Notes: generated by a model not told the origin, from the sequence alone. Positions 25,727 to 34,776 are shown, counted from the first letter of the stretch. The stretch is 55,236 nucleotides of DNA from Lachnospiraceae bacterium (GCA_009911195.1 QXWV01000130.1:1-55236); one strand, 5' to 3'. Translations and numbers: made by a program.

Positions 25727-25744
25727 ATACATCTTCTATGTCAA
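25716..25744 (-). promoter_or_regulatory. Promoter of the aldolase-transporter gene set
   Basis: On the minus strand TTGACA (25744-25739) is separated by 17 bases from TATAGT (25721-25716). The operator palindrome overlaps the -10 and start site, and the aldolase ATG is about 138 bases downstream of the -10. The long leader holds no obvious riboswitch. Confidence 0.85.
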
Positions 25745-25841
25745 TAAAAAATGTATTCATATTGTTAAATACGTTATATATATACAAATTTGAAATGGTA
25801 GATTTGTTGAATATGCACTATTTTAATCATATCAAGCCTAT

Positions 25842-26579
25842 ATGACTGAAATCAACTTATTATTTTTTATTGCTTGTGTTATACTTTTGTCCATAACAGG
25901 AATCAGTGAGGATGGTATTGATTTGTCGAGGGCTGTGCACCGCTGCGTGTCCGATGGGAAAAATATATACCTTGTCCATGGCGGGCCGGATTTATATGTT
26001 ATGCCTATAGGCACTGATGGGCATAGTCCCGCAAATATCGATAATCCTGATGAAATGGATATTTGTAATATTGCCCTTGACACCTACGGAAGGATTCATC
26101 TTCTCATGGCAGGGCAAGATAATGAGAAGTGGTTTATCTGTCGGCTTGACGAAAACTGCCATGTTGACAAAACCATTGATATTTCCGCGTATTTTGAAAC
26201 AAAACATATGCCGCTTTGGTTTTTGATTGATAAAGATGGTACATATTATTTTAAATGGGCTATAAGCAGGAACGGTATTGTTGTTGATAGTGAAGGTGTC
26301 CTCAAACACAGGTTCACCGGCGGAACAGATACAAACCTTTTGTTATTGAGCCCATATAGCGGGGTTTGGGCTTATGATTACGAAAATGGAATTATGGAAA
26401 ACCGTGTGCCGTTATCTGAAATTGGTTTTGACCCCAATACAGAATTTTATCCCCTTACGTTTTTACCTGATGGCCGGTTAATCCTATTAGGTAAAACTGT
26501 AAACAATAATCCTATAGACGGTGTAAGCGATGAAAATTTTAAGGATTGGCTTCTTAAATATATCCCGGCAGGGAAATAG
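25842..26579 (+). CDS. Exported protein of unknown function, propeller-like
   Basis: A 245-aa protein divergent from the aldolase gene. The first 20 residues are hydrophobic (LLFFIACVILLSITG) and look like a signal peptide or anchor. The body contains short repeated turns such as DGKNIYLVHGGPDLYVM, DTYGRIHLLMAG, DKDGTYYF and LPDGRLILLGK, which suggest blades of a beta-propeller (NHL/YncE-like). No family is firmly recognised. No ribosome binding site precedes ATG 25842, so the true start is uncertain and the gene may be 5'-truncated. The solute-binding lipoprotein gene follows after 79 bases on the same strand; larger clostridial proteins sometimes carry a propeller and such a binding domain together, so this may be a split version (inference). 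Confidence 0.55.
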   Translation: MTEINLLFFIACVILLSITGISEDGIDLSRAVHRCVSDGKNIYLVHGGPDLYVMPIGTDGHSPANIDNPDEMDICNIALDTYGRIHLLMAGQDNEKWFICRLDENCHVDKTIDISAYFETKHMPLWFLIDKDGTYYFKWAISRNGIVVDSEGVLKHRFTGGTDTNLLLLSPYSGVWAYDYENGIMENRVPLSEIGFDPNTEFYPLTFLPDGRLILLGKTVNNNPIDGVSDENFKDWLLKYIPAGK

Positions 26580-26658
26580 GGATGTAAGCATGGCCATAAA
26601 ACAAGCATTCTTCCTTCTGATTTAAGCCATAGCCTGCTATAGCATGGAGGTGGACAAT

Positions 26659-27975
26659 ATGAAAAAGCATATCATATGGATTTTTCTTATATTGTGTTTT
26701 TTATTTATTGGATGCGGTACGAAGCCATCTACAGAGGCGGAAACAAAAACTTTAACATTAGCAGTCATTGAAAACGAATCGTATCTGTCATCATCAAAGC
26801 TAATACAATGGATAAATTTGTATAATGAAAACCATTCCGATGTAAAAATTGAGGTTGTGAATTATTTAGATAATTACTCTGACCCATTGGAAGCCCTTAA
26901 GCAAATCAAGATTGAAATCAGTGCCGGAAAAGGGCCTGACATGATTAATTTTGGCAGTCAATATTCGCCGCTCGATGCATCCTCCGGCATGTTGGCCGAT
27001 GTATACCCTTTCATACAAAATGATACGTCATTTGAAAAGCAAGACTTTTTTTACAATATACTCGCCTCCTTTGAGGTAGGCGATAGCCTTTATATGCTTG
27101 TCCCTGATTATAGGATAGACTCCTTTGCTACGGTTAACAGCCGTCTCTCTGGCTTGGGGAAAATGAATATGGGGCAATTAATAGATGCTTACCATACATT
27201 GGATAATAAAGGCATTCTTTTTCCTGGAGAAACAAAAAAAGCTGTTTTCGGAATGCTTTGTTATGGTAACCTGGAAAATTATGTTGATTGGGAGGAAGGA
27301 AAATGTCATTTTGACAGTGACAGCTTTAAAAGTATCTTACATTTTTCCAACCAGTTCCCATTAAATCTCAATATGGCTAATGATTACTCTGCGAAAGAAA
27401 TTTTTGCGGAGGGTCATGCCCTTTTGTATCCGGTCTCTATTGACAATGTTTATGGAACAGCCAGAATAAGAACTCTATTTGGGGAAACACCGGCTTATAT
27501 CGGTTATCCATTTGATTCAGGCAATGGGAATCTGGCGGCAGTTGTCGATATTGCTATCGGCATCAGCTCAACAAGCAAAAACAAAGAAGAAGCATGGGAA
27601 TTTATAAGAAGCCTTCTGGACAGGGAATTTCAAGAAAGCATCGAAAGGGGATTGCCGCTGCGCATCAGCTCGTTGGAACAAAAGTTAGAGGACGCAGGGA
27701 AAACAAGCTTTGATTCCAATGGGGAAAAGGAAGTGAAAGAGCGGCTTGTTTTTGACGGCGAAGAGCCTGTTAATATCTATGAAATTTCTGATGAAGATGC
27801 AGAAGCACTTAAAGCAATTATTCGTCAAATTGAGTTTAGCATGGCCACTGATTTTAATCTGTATAGCATCGTTTTAGAAGAGGCAGATTACCTGTTTAAC
27901 GATGGCCGGAATGTGGATGACGTGGCAGACATTATTCAAAACCGGGCAAGCATATATATCAATGAAATGAGATAA
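26659..27975 (+). CDS. Orphan solute-binding lipoprotein
   Basis: A 438-aa extracellular lipoprotein with a short signal peptide ending in FIGC (Cys19), followed by a family 1-like solute-binding fold. The fold shows LTLAVIENESY, GKGPDMINFGSQY (typical ligand-site strand), YPVSIDNVYG, AAVVDIAIGISSTSKNKEEAWEF (split by normal sequence) and a C-terminal helical region. ATG 26659 is preferred over 26644 because GGAGGTGG lies between them at the right distance. No permease or ATPase gene is adjacent and the preceding gene is a putative propeller, so it may be a sensor-associated or host-facing binding protein rather than part of an importer. Codon use is more AT-rich than in the operon to its left. 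Confidence 0.85.
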   Translation: MKKHIIWIFLILCFLFIGCGTKPSTEAETKTLTLAVIENESYLSSSKLIQWINLYNENHSDVKIEVVNYLDNYSDPLEALKQIKIEISAGKGPDMINFGSQYSPLDASSGMLADVYPFIQNDTSFEKQDFFYNILASFEVGDSLYMLVPDYRIDSFATVNSRLSGLGKMNMGQLIDAYHTLDNKGILFPGETKKAVFGMLCYGNLENYVDWEEGKCHFDSDSFKSILHFSNQFPLNLNMANDYSAKEIFAEGHALLYPVSIDNVYGTARIRTLFGETPAYIGYPFDSGNGNLAAVVDIAIGISSTSKNKEEAWEFIRSLLDREFQESIERGLPLRISSLEQKLEDAGKTSFDSNGEKEVKERLVFDGEEPVNIYEISDEDAEALKAIIRQIEFSMATDFNLYSIVLEEADYLFNDGRNVDDVADIIQNRASIYINEMR

Positions 27976-28001
27976 CTGCGATAAGCAAAATATAAGACTT
28001 C

Positions 28002-29003
28002 CTACCAATTATTCACCGCATGCTCCGCGAAGGAAACCACATCCTTCACTTCCAGTTCCGTTCCGTCATCCAGCACGGCCTTGCCGCTGAACGTACCGAA
28101 CATCTGGTGGCAGCAATTATCCACCCATAGCAGCTTCACGGCCGTTGTCCTGTCATATGTGGGAGTCAATGATAAATCCAGCCTGCCTTCCCTGTCTTTG
28201 ATATGCCAGGGCTGCATATAATTTTCCCCCAACAAAAAATCAACCTTTCCCAGCTTATGGCTCTTCCCTTTATAAAAAAGAATATTTTCGCTGGCAGTAT
28301 CCGTATTGCCAAAACCGCAGCCCAGATTAAAGCCGAACATTTGGCCATCCAGATATCCGGTACCATTGCTCCAGTACCACTCATTGTGGAAAGGCCATAC
28401 GCCCCGCCCCCAATCCAAAAGGCCGAAGGAATCCTCTTTTGCGAACCGCCAGCACCTTTTCCCCTTCCGTACATAGCCCTTCGCTGCCATGCAATTAATC
28501 TTCTGGTTATAGTAAAAAGCATGTTCATCCTCATCAAAGGGAACATTAATTACCAGGGAATCCGGATTGCGCCGTTTCATGCAAATATCCGCCCGCACAT
28601 CTTTCCAGGCACATCTCAGCCTGCGTTTATCCCCTTTTGCTTCAAAACTCATATAAACCCCGCCTTTGTTGTAGGCCAAAATGTGGTTCTCTTCCCCATC
28701 CTGGGGCATGTGTAAAGACCCAAAGGGAAGCGGCAGTATTTTATTCAGGTCTAACAGCTTTACACCTTCCACAAAATCAAACAGCATCAGGCTCACTTGC
28801 CCGGCATAGGACGCATGCCCGATAGTAAACTGCAGACACAGCCTGTCATTCGATACCTGGTAAAAATCCCATTCCTTGATTCTCCATGGCAGCGCTTTAA
28901 TGGCAGTTCTGTCATACTGTAATGTGCTTCTCCTGGAAAAGCCAGGCATAGGGCGGCCTTGCCTGTCCAGCACAGGACCGTGACTTAATATTTCTTTTTC
29001 CAT
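28002..29003 (-). CDS. DUF2804 domain-containing protein
   Basis: A 333-aa protein of the DUF2804 family. Recognisable features are the N-terminal GPVLDRQGRPMPGFSRRS, the core WDFYQVSNDRLCLQFTIGHASY, GLLDWGRGVWPFHNEWYWSNG (the most conserved block) and GFNLGCGFGNT. The fold resembles lipocalin-like beta-barrels (svf1/CrtC-type) and no enzymatic residue can be assigned. ATG 29003 has AAAGGAG nine bases upstream; a TTG at 29012 is in frame but less likely. It stands alone between two unrelated blocks and converges on the lipoprotein gene. Confidence 0.85.
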   Translation of the reverse strand: MEKEILSHGPVLDRQGRPMPGFSRRSTLQYDRTAIKALPWRIKEWDFYQVSNDRLCLQFTIGHASYAGQVSLMLFDFVEGVKLLDLNKILPLPFGSLHMPQDGEENHILAYNKGGVYMSFEAKGDKRRLRCAWKDVRADICMKRRNPDSLVINVPFDEDEHAFYYNQKINCMAAKGYVRKGKRCWRFAKEDSFGLLDWGRGVWPFHNEWYWSNGTGYLDGQMFGFNLGCGFGNTDTASENILFYKGKSHKLGKVDFLLGENYMQPWHIKDREGRLDLSLTPTYDRTTAVKLLWVDNCCHQMFGTFSGKAVLDDGTELEVKDVVSFAEHAVNNW

Positions 29004-29282
29004 AGGCGGCAACTCCTTTTTTTGTGCTTGTTTAGTCTATTTGGCCGGTTACCGGTCAGCTCATGGTCCTCGTTTTTCTCCGGCAAAGCCTCACCTTGTG
29101 ACAAAGCACAAATAGATTTATCTTTTGAGTTCCCTGAGGGCTTTGATATCTAATCCAACTTCTTTTATTCATAGAATCCCAAAGAGCAATATTGGCTATG
29201 GCATCCTCTGCCACCGCCGTTTTGGAATACTTCATTTTTCCTTTACATCAGACTTTGGAGAAGCATTGGTCAGTATAATGGC
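29004..29282. other. Intergenic stretch with degenerate coding-like sequence
   Basis: About 280 bases between the DUF2804 gene and the putative nuclease gene. Short plus-strand frames look protein-like (for example one ending KAQIDLSFEFPEGFDI at about 29151) but have no start, ribosome binding site or recognised family. It probably contains debris from insertion of the AT-rich module to its right. Confidence 0.3.
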
Positions 29283-29816
29283 CTATAGTTCTATATCCTT
29301 TTCATTAAATTGTTTCTCTACAATTTTTATATTTCCTTTATAATCTTTGCGAATCATTCGTTCCAAATTAACATATTCCGGACTCGCTTTTAAATTTGGC
29401 GTTGAAGATGTCACTATTGCTCTTGCATATACATGTCCAAATTTACAGAAAACTTTTTTATACAATAATAAAGTTCCCTTAAGCTGAATCAAGGCTTTGG
29501 ACACATTAACACCTTTGAGTTCTGTTATAACAGCAATTGGAGATGTATCACCAATGACAAATAAATAATCACATTTACTCGTATTCAGTGGAACAGACTT
29601 ATCTTCCTCTATTATCCCACCATCCATTTTATATAAAATCACATGGTTTCTCTTTGTATTTTCAAGCACATATCTTTTTTTATTCTCTTCACACTTTACT
29701 GCCGAACGTCTGTCCGATGACTCAATACAGTTCATCCTATTTTTATTATCACATTTCTCTAAAGAATTATTTCGCAGTTCTTCATTAATACATTCTTCTA
29801 ATTTTCTACAAATCAT
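29283..29816 (-). CDS. Putative PD-(D/E)XK-type nuclease partner of the ATPase
   Basis: A 177-aa protein encoded directly behind an ABC/OLD-like ATPase gene, with a 4-base ATGA overlap. The N-terminal half is charged and poorly conserved. The C-terminal half has KCDYLFVIGD (Asp83/Asp90), then AVITELKG (Glu99 and Lys101), then ALIQLKGTLLLYKK (Gln111), followed by strand and helix. The D-(x)n-ExK-(x)n-Q order is that of PD-(D/E)XK nucleases, so a nuclease effector is proposed; this is motif reading, not a family match. The base composition is clearly AT-rich relative to the flanks. In paired defence modules the ATPase senses infection and releases the effector. No toprim or HNH motif was seen. 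Confidence 0.55.
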   Translation of the reverse strand: MICRKLEECINEELRNNSLEKCDNKNRMNCIESSDRRSAVKCEENKKRYVLENTKRNHVILYKMDGGIIEEDKSVPLNTSKCDYLFVIGDTSPIAVITELKGVNVSKALIQLKGTLLLYKKVFCKFGHVYARAIVTSSTPNLKASPEYVNLERMIRKDYKGNIKIVEKQFNEKDIEL

Positions 29817-31111
29817 TCATCTATCTCCATAGTAATAAGCTCATCAAGTTCACTATTTGTAATAGACGATACTTCATCAATATAATTTGTATTAATCATA
29901 TGACTTTCCTCATCTAACAAAGATTCCAACACCTTTTCAGAATTGTCCACTTTATAGGCGGCGAAGTTTTCATAAGACACTCTTAGATTTTTAGGAATAA
30001 CAATCTTATTTAACTTTGTATGCTGATTCTCCACTTTTTGCGAATATAATAATATATTCGTAGAAGTAAGTATATATGGACTATGTGTTGTTATAATAAC
30101 CTTACTGTTCGTTGAATTTATCATTAACGAAATGAGATTCATAACATCCTTTTGCGCAATCGGAAATAAATGTGCTTCTGGTTCTTCAATTATAACAAAT
30201 CTTTTTTTCTTTTCCAAAATTGTCGCAAAGGCAAGCATCAATATCCACAATACTTCCTGCTGACCAGACGAACCATACATCAGTTTAACCCAATGATACT
30301 CATCAAAATAAATTTTTTCACCATCGTTCTCGCTTATATAGTCTGCTTTCAAAATTTTCTTAATCAATCCATATACCTGCTCTACTGCTGCATTATTTAT
30401 CTGACCTTTTATCGTTTTTACATAGTCTGTAATCATTTCCGGAATTTTAGTTCCAAACTTATTTTTTGTTATTTTTATCAGTTTAATAAATTCCTGCATA
30501 GTCAAATCCATCTCATCAGTAGAAACATCCTGTAACTGCTCCGACATGGTTGCTAACAAACTTCTACCGGCTGGAATATAAATAATTTCGTCATCGTTTT
30601 CAAATACCAAAAACAACCGTTCATTTAAATGGCGTTTCATTACCCCCACAGCAGTTATATTATCTAAAAGACTCTTTGTATTGAAATTATTTAAAAACAT
30701 TTCAGAAGCTTCATTAATCAATCCCAAAAGTTCTTCTTTTAATTTAGCATCAAGAGAAAATCGTACATAGCCATCACTGTTTAAGAAAATATTAATATGT
30801 TTTCCTGCAAACATATAGGAAATATTAAATTTCTGCATATGTTTAGTTTTTCCAAAGCACCCCATAAACTGCTTTGTCAAATATTTCATATAATTATTGA
30901 AATACTCATTTTTATGATTCTGTGTAAACTGTGCTGCATCCATCAGATAATCCAAGGTATAATCTCTTATCTTTTGAACAAAATATACAACCTTACAAAT
31001 TGTACTTTTACCAGAAGCCTGAGCACCTATAAATATCTGAAAATTTTTATTTATATTTATCTGTGCCTCTTTTATCGGTCCAAAATTTTGTATGACAACT
31101 TTATTTTCCAT
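29813..31111 (-). CDS. ABC/OLD-like AAA ATPase of a two-gene module
   Basis: A 432-aa ATPase of the AAA_15/AAA_21 (SMC/Rad50-ABC-like) group. It has Walker A GAQASGKST (29-37), a central region with the motif IPAGRSLLATMSEQL (about 179-193), ABC-signature-like MYGSSGQQEVLW (278-289), Walker B RFVIIEEPEAHLFP (304-317) and the H-loop TTHSPYILTS (341-350). It lacks a C-terminal toprim domain, so it is not a full OLD nuclease. ATPases of this group pair with effector nucleases in phage-defence systems such as Septu (PtuA) and PARIS (AriA). Here the partner is the overlapping putative PD-(D/E)XK gene. AT-rich composition indicates acquisition. Confidence 0.88.
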   Translation of the reverse strand: MENKVVIQNFGPIKEAQININKNFQIFIGAQASGKSTICKVVYFVQKIRDYTLDYLMDAAQFTQNHKNEYFNNYMKYLTKQFMGCFGKTKHMQKFNISYMFAGKHINIFLNSDGYVRFSLDAKLKEELLGLINEASEMFLNNFNTKSLLDNITAVGVMKRHLNERLFLVFENDDEIIYIPAGRSLLATMSEQLQDVSTDEMDLTMQEFIKLIKITKNKFGTKIPEMITDYVKTIKGQINNAAVEQVYGLIKKILKADYISENDGEKIYFDEYHWVKLMYGSSGQQEVLWILMLAFATILEKKKRFVIIEEPEAHLFPIAQKDVMNLISLMINSTNSKVIITTHSPYILTSTNILLYSQKVENQHTKLNKIVIPKNLRVSYENFAAYKVDNSEKVLESLLDEESHMINTNYIDEVSSITNSELDELITMEIDE

Positions 31112-31238
31112 AATCAGAAATCACTTCTCCATTGCTTTTATAGTTCATATTAGATATTAAGATTATAATAGAACAGCATATAATTTACAACATATAATAG
31201 CCTATAAAGTAAGGCCGCAGACTATTCTACTATTTTTA

Positions 31239-31715
31239 TTATATATCCAAAAGGTGCTTTGCACTATCCGTCTGCACTTCCTCCACCCCCACAATATCCC
31301 CTATAGGAATCCTCATTCCGTCGGCCATAACCACCATCTGTCCATAGGCATCTATCTTTTTCACCCGTCCGGCCACGGTCACATAGCTCCCCCCTTCCTT
31401 CCTGTCATCCGGCCGAAAATAAGTAATGGACGCTTCCGGATAATCATATTCCCCCTCATGACTCGGCATCCTCTTTTGCCCCCGCTCCTCTATCCTATGC
31501 TGCAGCATCCGCAGCTTCTCATCCAGCCTCTCCTTCACATCCTCATCCAGCTCCACCCGTTCCTCCGTCAGTCGCCCCGTTTCCCGTATAGCTTCGCCAT
31601 AACCCGTCAAAGCCGCAAAAGGCGAAAACTGCGCCGCCCGGTCAGCCCTGGACATCTGTGGATGAACCCTCGAAACATGATGGTCAAGCCCAATAATATC
31701 ATCATAATTTCCCAT
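31239..31715 (-). CDS. YolD-like family protein
   Basis: A 158-aa protein related to YolD-like proteins, which are commonly encoded beside Y-family polymerase genes in Firmicutes. Key segments are DIIGLDHHVSRVHPQMSRADRAAQFSPFAAL (given here in parts: LDHHVS, PQMSRADRAAQF, SPFAALTGYG), a helical charged middle (ERVELDEDVKERLDEKL) and a C-terminal small beta-barrel-like part (GRVKKIDAYGQMVVMADG, RIPIGDIVGVEEV). ATG 31715 with GGAGG five bases upstream is chosen; the open frame extends to 31778 without a better site. It follows the broken polymerase gene on the same strand. A modulating role in translesion synthesis is assumed from context only. Confidence 0.8.
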   Translation of the reverse strand: MGNYDDIIGLDHHVSRVHPQMSRADRAAQFSPFAALTGYGEAIRETGRLTEERVELDEDVKERLDEKLRMLQHRIEERGQKRMPSHEGEYDYPEASITYFRPDDRKEGGSYVTVAGRVKKIDAYGQMVVMADGMRIPIGDIVGVEEVQTDSAKHLLDI

Positions 31716-31805
31716 ACCAGCCTCCATAATCCCCCACTGCCAAAAACACCCATTACTCTTACTCCACCCTCCATACACTATCGCCCCACAAACTCCTATT
31801 CCCCT

Positions 31806-33379
31806 TCATGCCCTATGCCCCCCAATCTGCCTGTTCCGCTCCGCCGTCATAGCCCCCTCTTCCAAGTTCATCCCTTTCAGGATGGCATTCTTCCCGAATT
31901 TATTTTTAATATCCAACATGGCCTTTTGCAGCTTCCGTTCCTTCTCCAAATCCGCCTCTTCCTCCGCTTTCTGTTTTTCCAACGCCTCATAATCAGTAAA
32001 AAGCTCCAACTGTTCAAAGGAAACCTCCTCTTCCTTCTTCGCCATACTTTCTTCCACCACCCGGTTAGCCGTAACAGCCACCCGCCTGACAAACAGATTT
32101 TTATCCACAATATCATCGTATAACTGTGTCACCGCATCCATTATCTTTTTCGTAGAAGAAGTCCTGCTTACCAGATTTACCGTCCCATGGGCATGTTTCG
32201 GCACTCTGCGCCCATAATGGTCCACCGTCACCGGCCCCTGATACCGCTTCCTGATTTCCGGGTCGGTCAGGTTTTCGATATCGTAGCCTACCGTCAACAC
32301 CATCTGGTCCGTTACAAGCCCTTTCCCCACTAAATCCAAAACAAGCAAATCCGTCATTTCCCGCACAATCAGCCTTCCTTTTTCAAAAGAATATGGGCTT
32401 TGGAGCACCTGCCCGGAGCATATGCTATTGCTTTCCGGCTTATATGCCTTCACATCGGCAATCGTACATGGTTCCCAGCCCCAGGCATGGTCGATGAGCA
32501 GTTCTGCATTGATGCCAAACAGCTTGTATAGCAACTCTTCGTTGTGGTAATCCATGGGCTTCCCTATGGAGCATCTCGCCACATCGCCCATGGTAAATAT
32601 CCCGTTTTCCTCCAGTTTTCTTGCATATCCCCTGCCCACACGCCAGAAATCGGTAAGAGGCCGGTGATTCCACAGAAGTTTCCGGTAACTCATTTCATTC
32701 AACTGGGCAACGCATACCCCATTCTTATCCGGCCTTACATGTTTGGCCTCAATATCCATGCCACCTTAGCCAGGTAAAGATTCGGGCCAATCCCGGCCGC
32801 TGCGGTAATACCTACCGTTTCCCGCACATCCAGTATCATCTTCCTGGCCAGTTCCCTGGCCGTAAGGCGATATGTGGGCAAATAGTGTTCCGCGTCAATA
32901 AATACTTCATCAATAGAATAAACATGAATATCTTCCGGGGCGATATATTTCAGATAAACATTATATATTTTCGTGCTGTATTCCATATACAGCGCCATCC
33001 GGGGCGGCGCTGTGATATAGGACAGGGAAAGTTCAGGCGAAGATTTCAGCTCCATATCGTCATAAGAATCCCCCACAAAAGCATGCCCCGGCGCTTTTAG
33101 GAGGCGTTCCGCGTTCACTTCCTTCACTCTCTGCACCACCTCGAAGAGCCTGGCACGCCCTGAAATCCCGTAAGCCTTTAAAGATGGCGATACCGCCAGG
33201 CAAATCGTCTTCTCTGTACGGCTTGCATCAGCAACTACCAGATTGGTTGTCATGGGATTCAAGCCCCTCTCTTTGCATTCCACGGAAGCATAAAATGATT
33301 TTAAGTCAATGGCGATATAGCAATGTTTTTCCTCCTGCATTTCTATAACCATGCTCCTTCCATAAGCCCTTTTCGTCAT
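31806..33379 (-). pseudogene. Y-family DNA polymerase (UmuC/DinB-like) split by a one-base frameshift
   Basis: The first segment (33379-about 32762) encodes the palm with IAIDLKSFYASVECKERG (metal-binding Asp), the fingers, and HVYSIDEVFIDA (catalytic Asp-Glu) to GIGPNLYLAKVA. The second (32759-31806) continues exactly with MDIEAKHVRPDKNGV, then the thumb (WRVGRGYARKLEENGI) and little-finger domain, and a charged C-terminal tail. A homologous protein would read ...LAKVAMDIEAKH... without interruption. Here the bases read AAGGTGGC-ATGG, one C short of AAG GTG GCC ATG G, so the frame shifts at 32760-32762. An ATG sits right after the shift but has no proper ribosome binding site. It is either a real inactivating deletion or a sequencing error; the downstream frame is otherwise intact. 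Confidence 0.85.
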
Positions 33380-33513
33380 TCTCCCTTCCAAGTTTTAACG
33401 CTTTCGGGAGATGATATACTTATTATAATCGAACTTATGTTCTTTTTCAATGAATATTTTGCATTTGGAAATATTTTCTGTTTTTATAAACACTTCTTTT
33501 TTAAAAAACTTTC

Positions 33514-33729
33514 CTACCCCAAAGGCAATAAACGCCAACGCCAGGTCATTCGCCGATTAAAGGCCAGTGCCAGCTCCATGCTTTTCCCGGACAGCTCCTC
33601 CTGATACGGGGCTGTTCCCACTCCCACAAGCGCATGGGAAAAATCCACATCGGATACTTGAATCTTTTGTCCGTTAAGGAAAGCGCCCTTCCCTTTTTCC
33701 GCTAAAAACATCTCATTATTCATGGTCAT
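33514..33729 (-). pseudogene. Inositol-monophosphatase family fragment
   Basis: The 71-codon open stretch reads MFLAEKGKGAFLNGQKIQVS, then ALVGVGTAPYQEELSGKSMELA. It matches the middle of inositol monophosphatase-like proteins (normally 250-270 aa), just after the metal-binding motif. The metal motif before and the WDYAAG part after it are absent, and the frame ends in unrelated residues. It is a remnant with both ends deleted, next to the damaged polymerase gene. Confidence 0.6.
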
Positions 33730-33777
33730 TTAAAGGTCATCCAGAGAGACTAAACCTTTTCTATGCCTTTCTTCGCC

Positions 33778-34692
33778 TCACTTTTTATACAATACATACC
33801 GCTCATACCAAACCCCTTTATCTTCCACCCTGTCTTCCCGCAAAAACCCCAGCTTCCGGCAAAGGCATATGGAAGCCCTGTTGCCCTCCCGCACCAATGC
33901 CTGTATCCTCTCAAATCCCAGCTCTTCCTGCCCGTATGTCACAATAGCCCTACAGACTTCATAAGCATACCCCTTCCTCTGGTACGGCACTCCGATGACG
34001 AATCCCAATTCCGGCATATCGAAGCCCGCCCTCCAGCTAAGCCCGGCGCGCCCTATCACCTCCTTGTTTTCTTTACACACAATGCTCCATAATCCATATC
34101 CATAAAAGCCATAAATCTTTTCGATATAACTTTTCGTATACTCTATTTCCGCTTCCATTTCCGGAAATAAATTTTCCATATAATACGTAATGGAAGGCTC
34201 TGCATAGATACGGTAAAAAGCTTCCACATCCTCCACCGTCATTTCCCGGATAACGCACCTCTCCGTTTCCATCACGGTCCACGGCTTCCCAGCCAAGCGT
34301 AGATATATCTTTTCCAAAGACTGCCAGTCCAGCTCTCCTATATCCGCAACCGCATATATTGCCCCTGACAAATCTTCCTGCTGATTATTCTCATGCAACC
34401 AGGCAGCAACATACCTTCCCCTTTCCTGTAATTTATGCAGAGCAGAAGGGGAATCCGTCACGAATAGTATTCTGTCTTTCGCACAATCTCCCAAAGTCAA
34501 AATCTCTTCCGCCAATACTGCACCGGAAGAATTCCGGGCATTGTGCCTAATGCCAAACTGCATTCCATTCAGAGCCCTGGCCTTATCCATATAATAAATG
34601 TCCACCCTCCTATCCCCCATATTCTCCCTCATCTTCTCCACCGCCGCCTTCTGTCCTTCATCCGCCGCAATCAAAATTACCCTCTTCAACAT
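33778..34692 (-). CDS. GNAT N-acetyltransferase with N-terminal HAD-like region
   Basis: A 304-aa cytoplasmic protein. The first 110 residues (VILIAADEGQKAAVEKM, ILFVTDSPSALHKLQERG, AIYAVADIGEL) look like a degenerate Rossmann or HAD-type segment without clear catalytic aspartates. The C-terminal half is a RimJ/RimL-type GNAT domain: TERCVIREMTVEDVEAFYRIY, ELGFVIGVPYQRKGYAYEV (acetyl-CoA loop) and NRASICLCRKLGF. The substrate is unknown; ribosomal protein or small-molecule acetylation is possible. ATG 34692 with AAAGGGGAGG upstream is preferred over 34722. A related HAD-GNAT arrangement is frequent in Lachnospiraceae (recollection, not tested). Confidence 0.8.
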   Translation of the reverse strand: MLKRVILIAADEGQKAAVEKMRENMGDRRVDIYYMDKARALNGMQFGIRHNARNSSGAVLAEEILTLGDCAKDRILFVTDSPSALHKLQERGRYVAAWLHENNQQEDLSGAIYAVADIGELDWQSLEKIYLRLAGKPWTVMETERCVIREMTVEDVEAFYRIYAEPSITYYMENLFPEMEAEIEYTKSYIEKIYGFYGYGLWSIVCKENKEVIGRAGLSWRAGFDMPELGFVIGVPYQRKGYAYEVCRAIVTYGQEELGFERIQALVREGNRASICLCRKLGFLREDRVEDKGVWYERYVLYKK

Positions 34693-34776
34693 ATCCTCCC
34701 CTTTCTCACTCCCTCTGCCCAAGTGTTTTCTGCTTCAGGGCTTGCTGCAATGTTTGGCATGCCAAGCTTTGAACAA

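Noticed and set aside
29813-31111. Full OLD-family nuclease
   Set aside because: After the H-loop only about 80 residues remain and no toprim motif (E...DxD) is present.
31254-32123. Long plus-strand open frame opposite the YolD-like and polymerase genes
   Set aside because: It is a proline/histidine-rich shadow of the minus-strand genes with no ribosome binding site.
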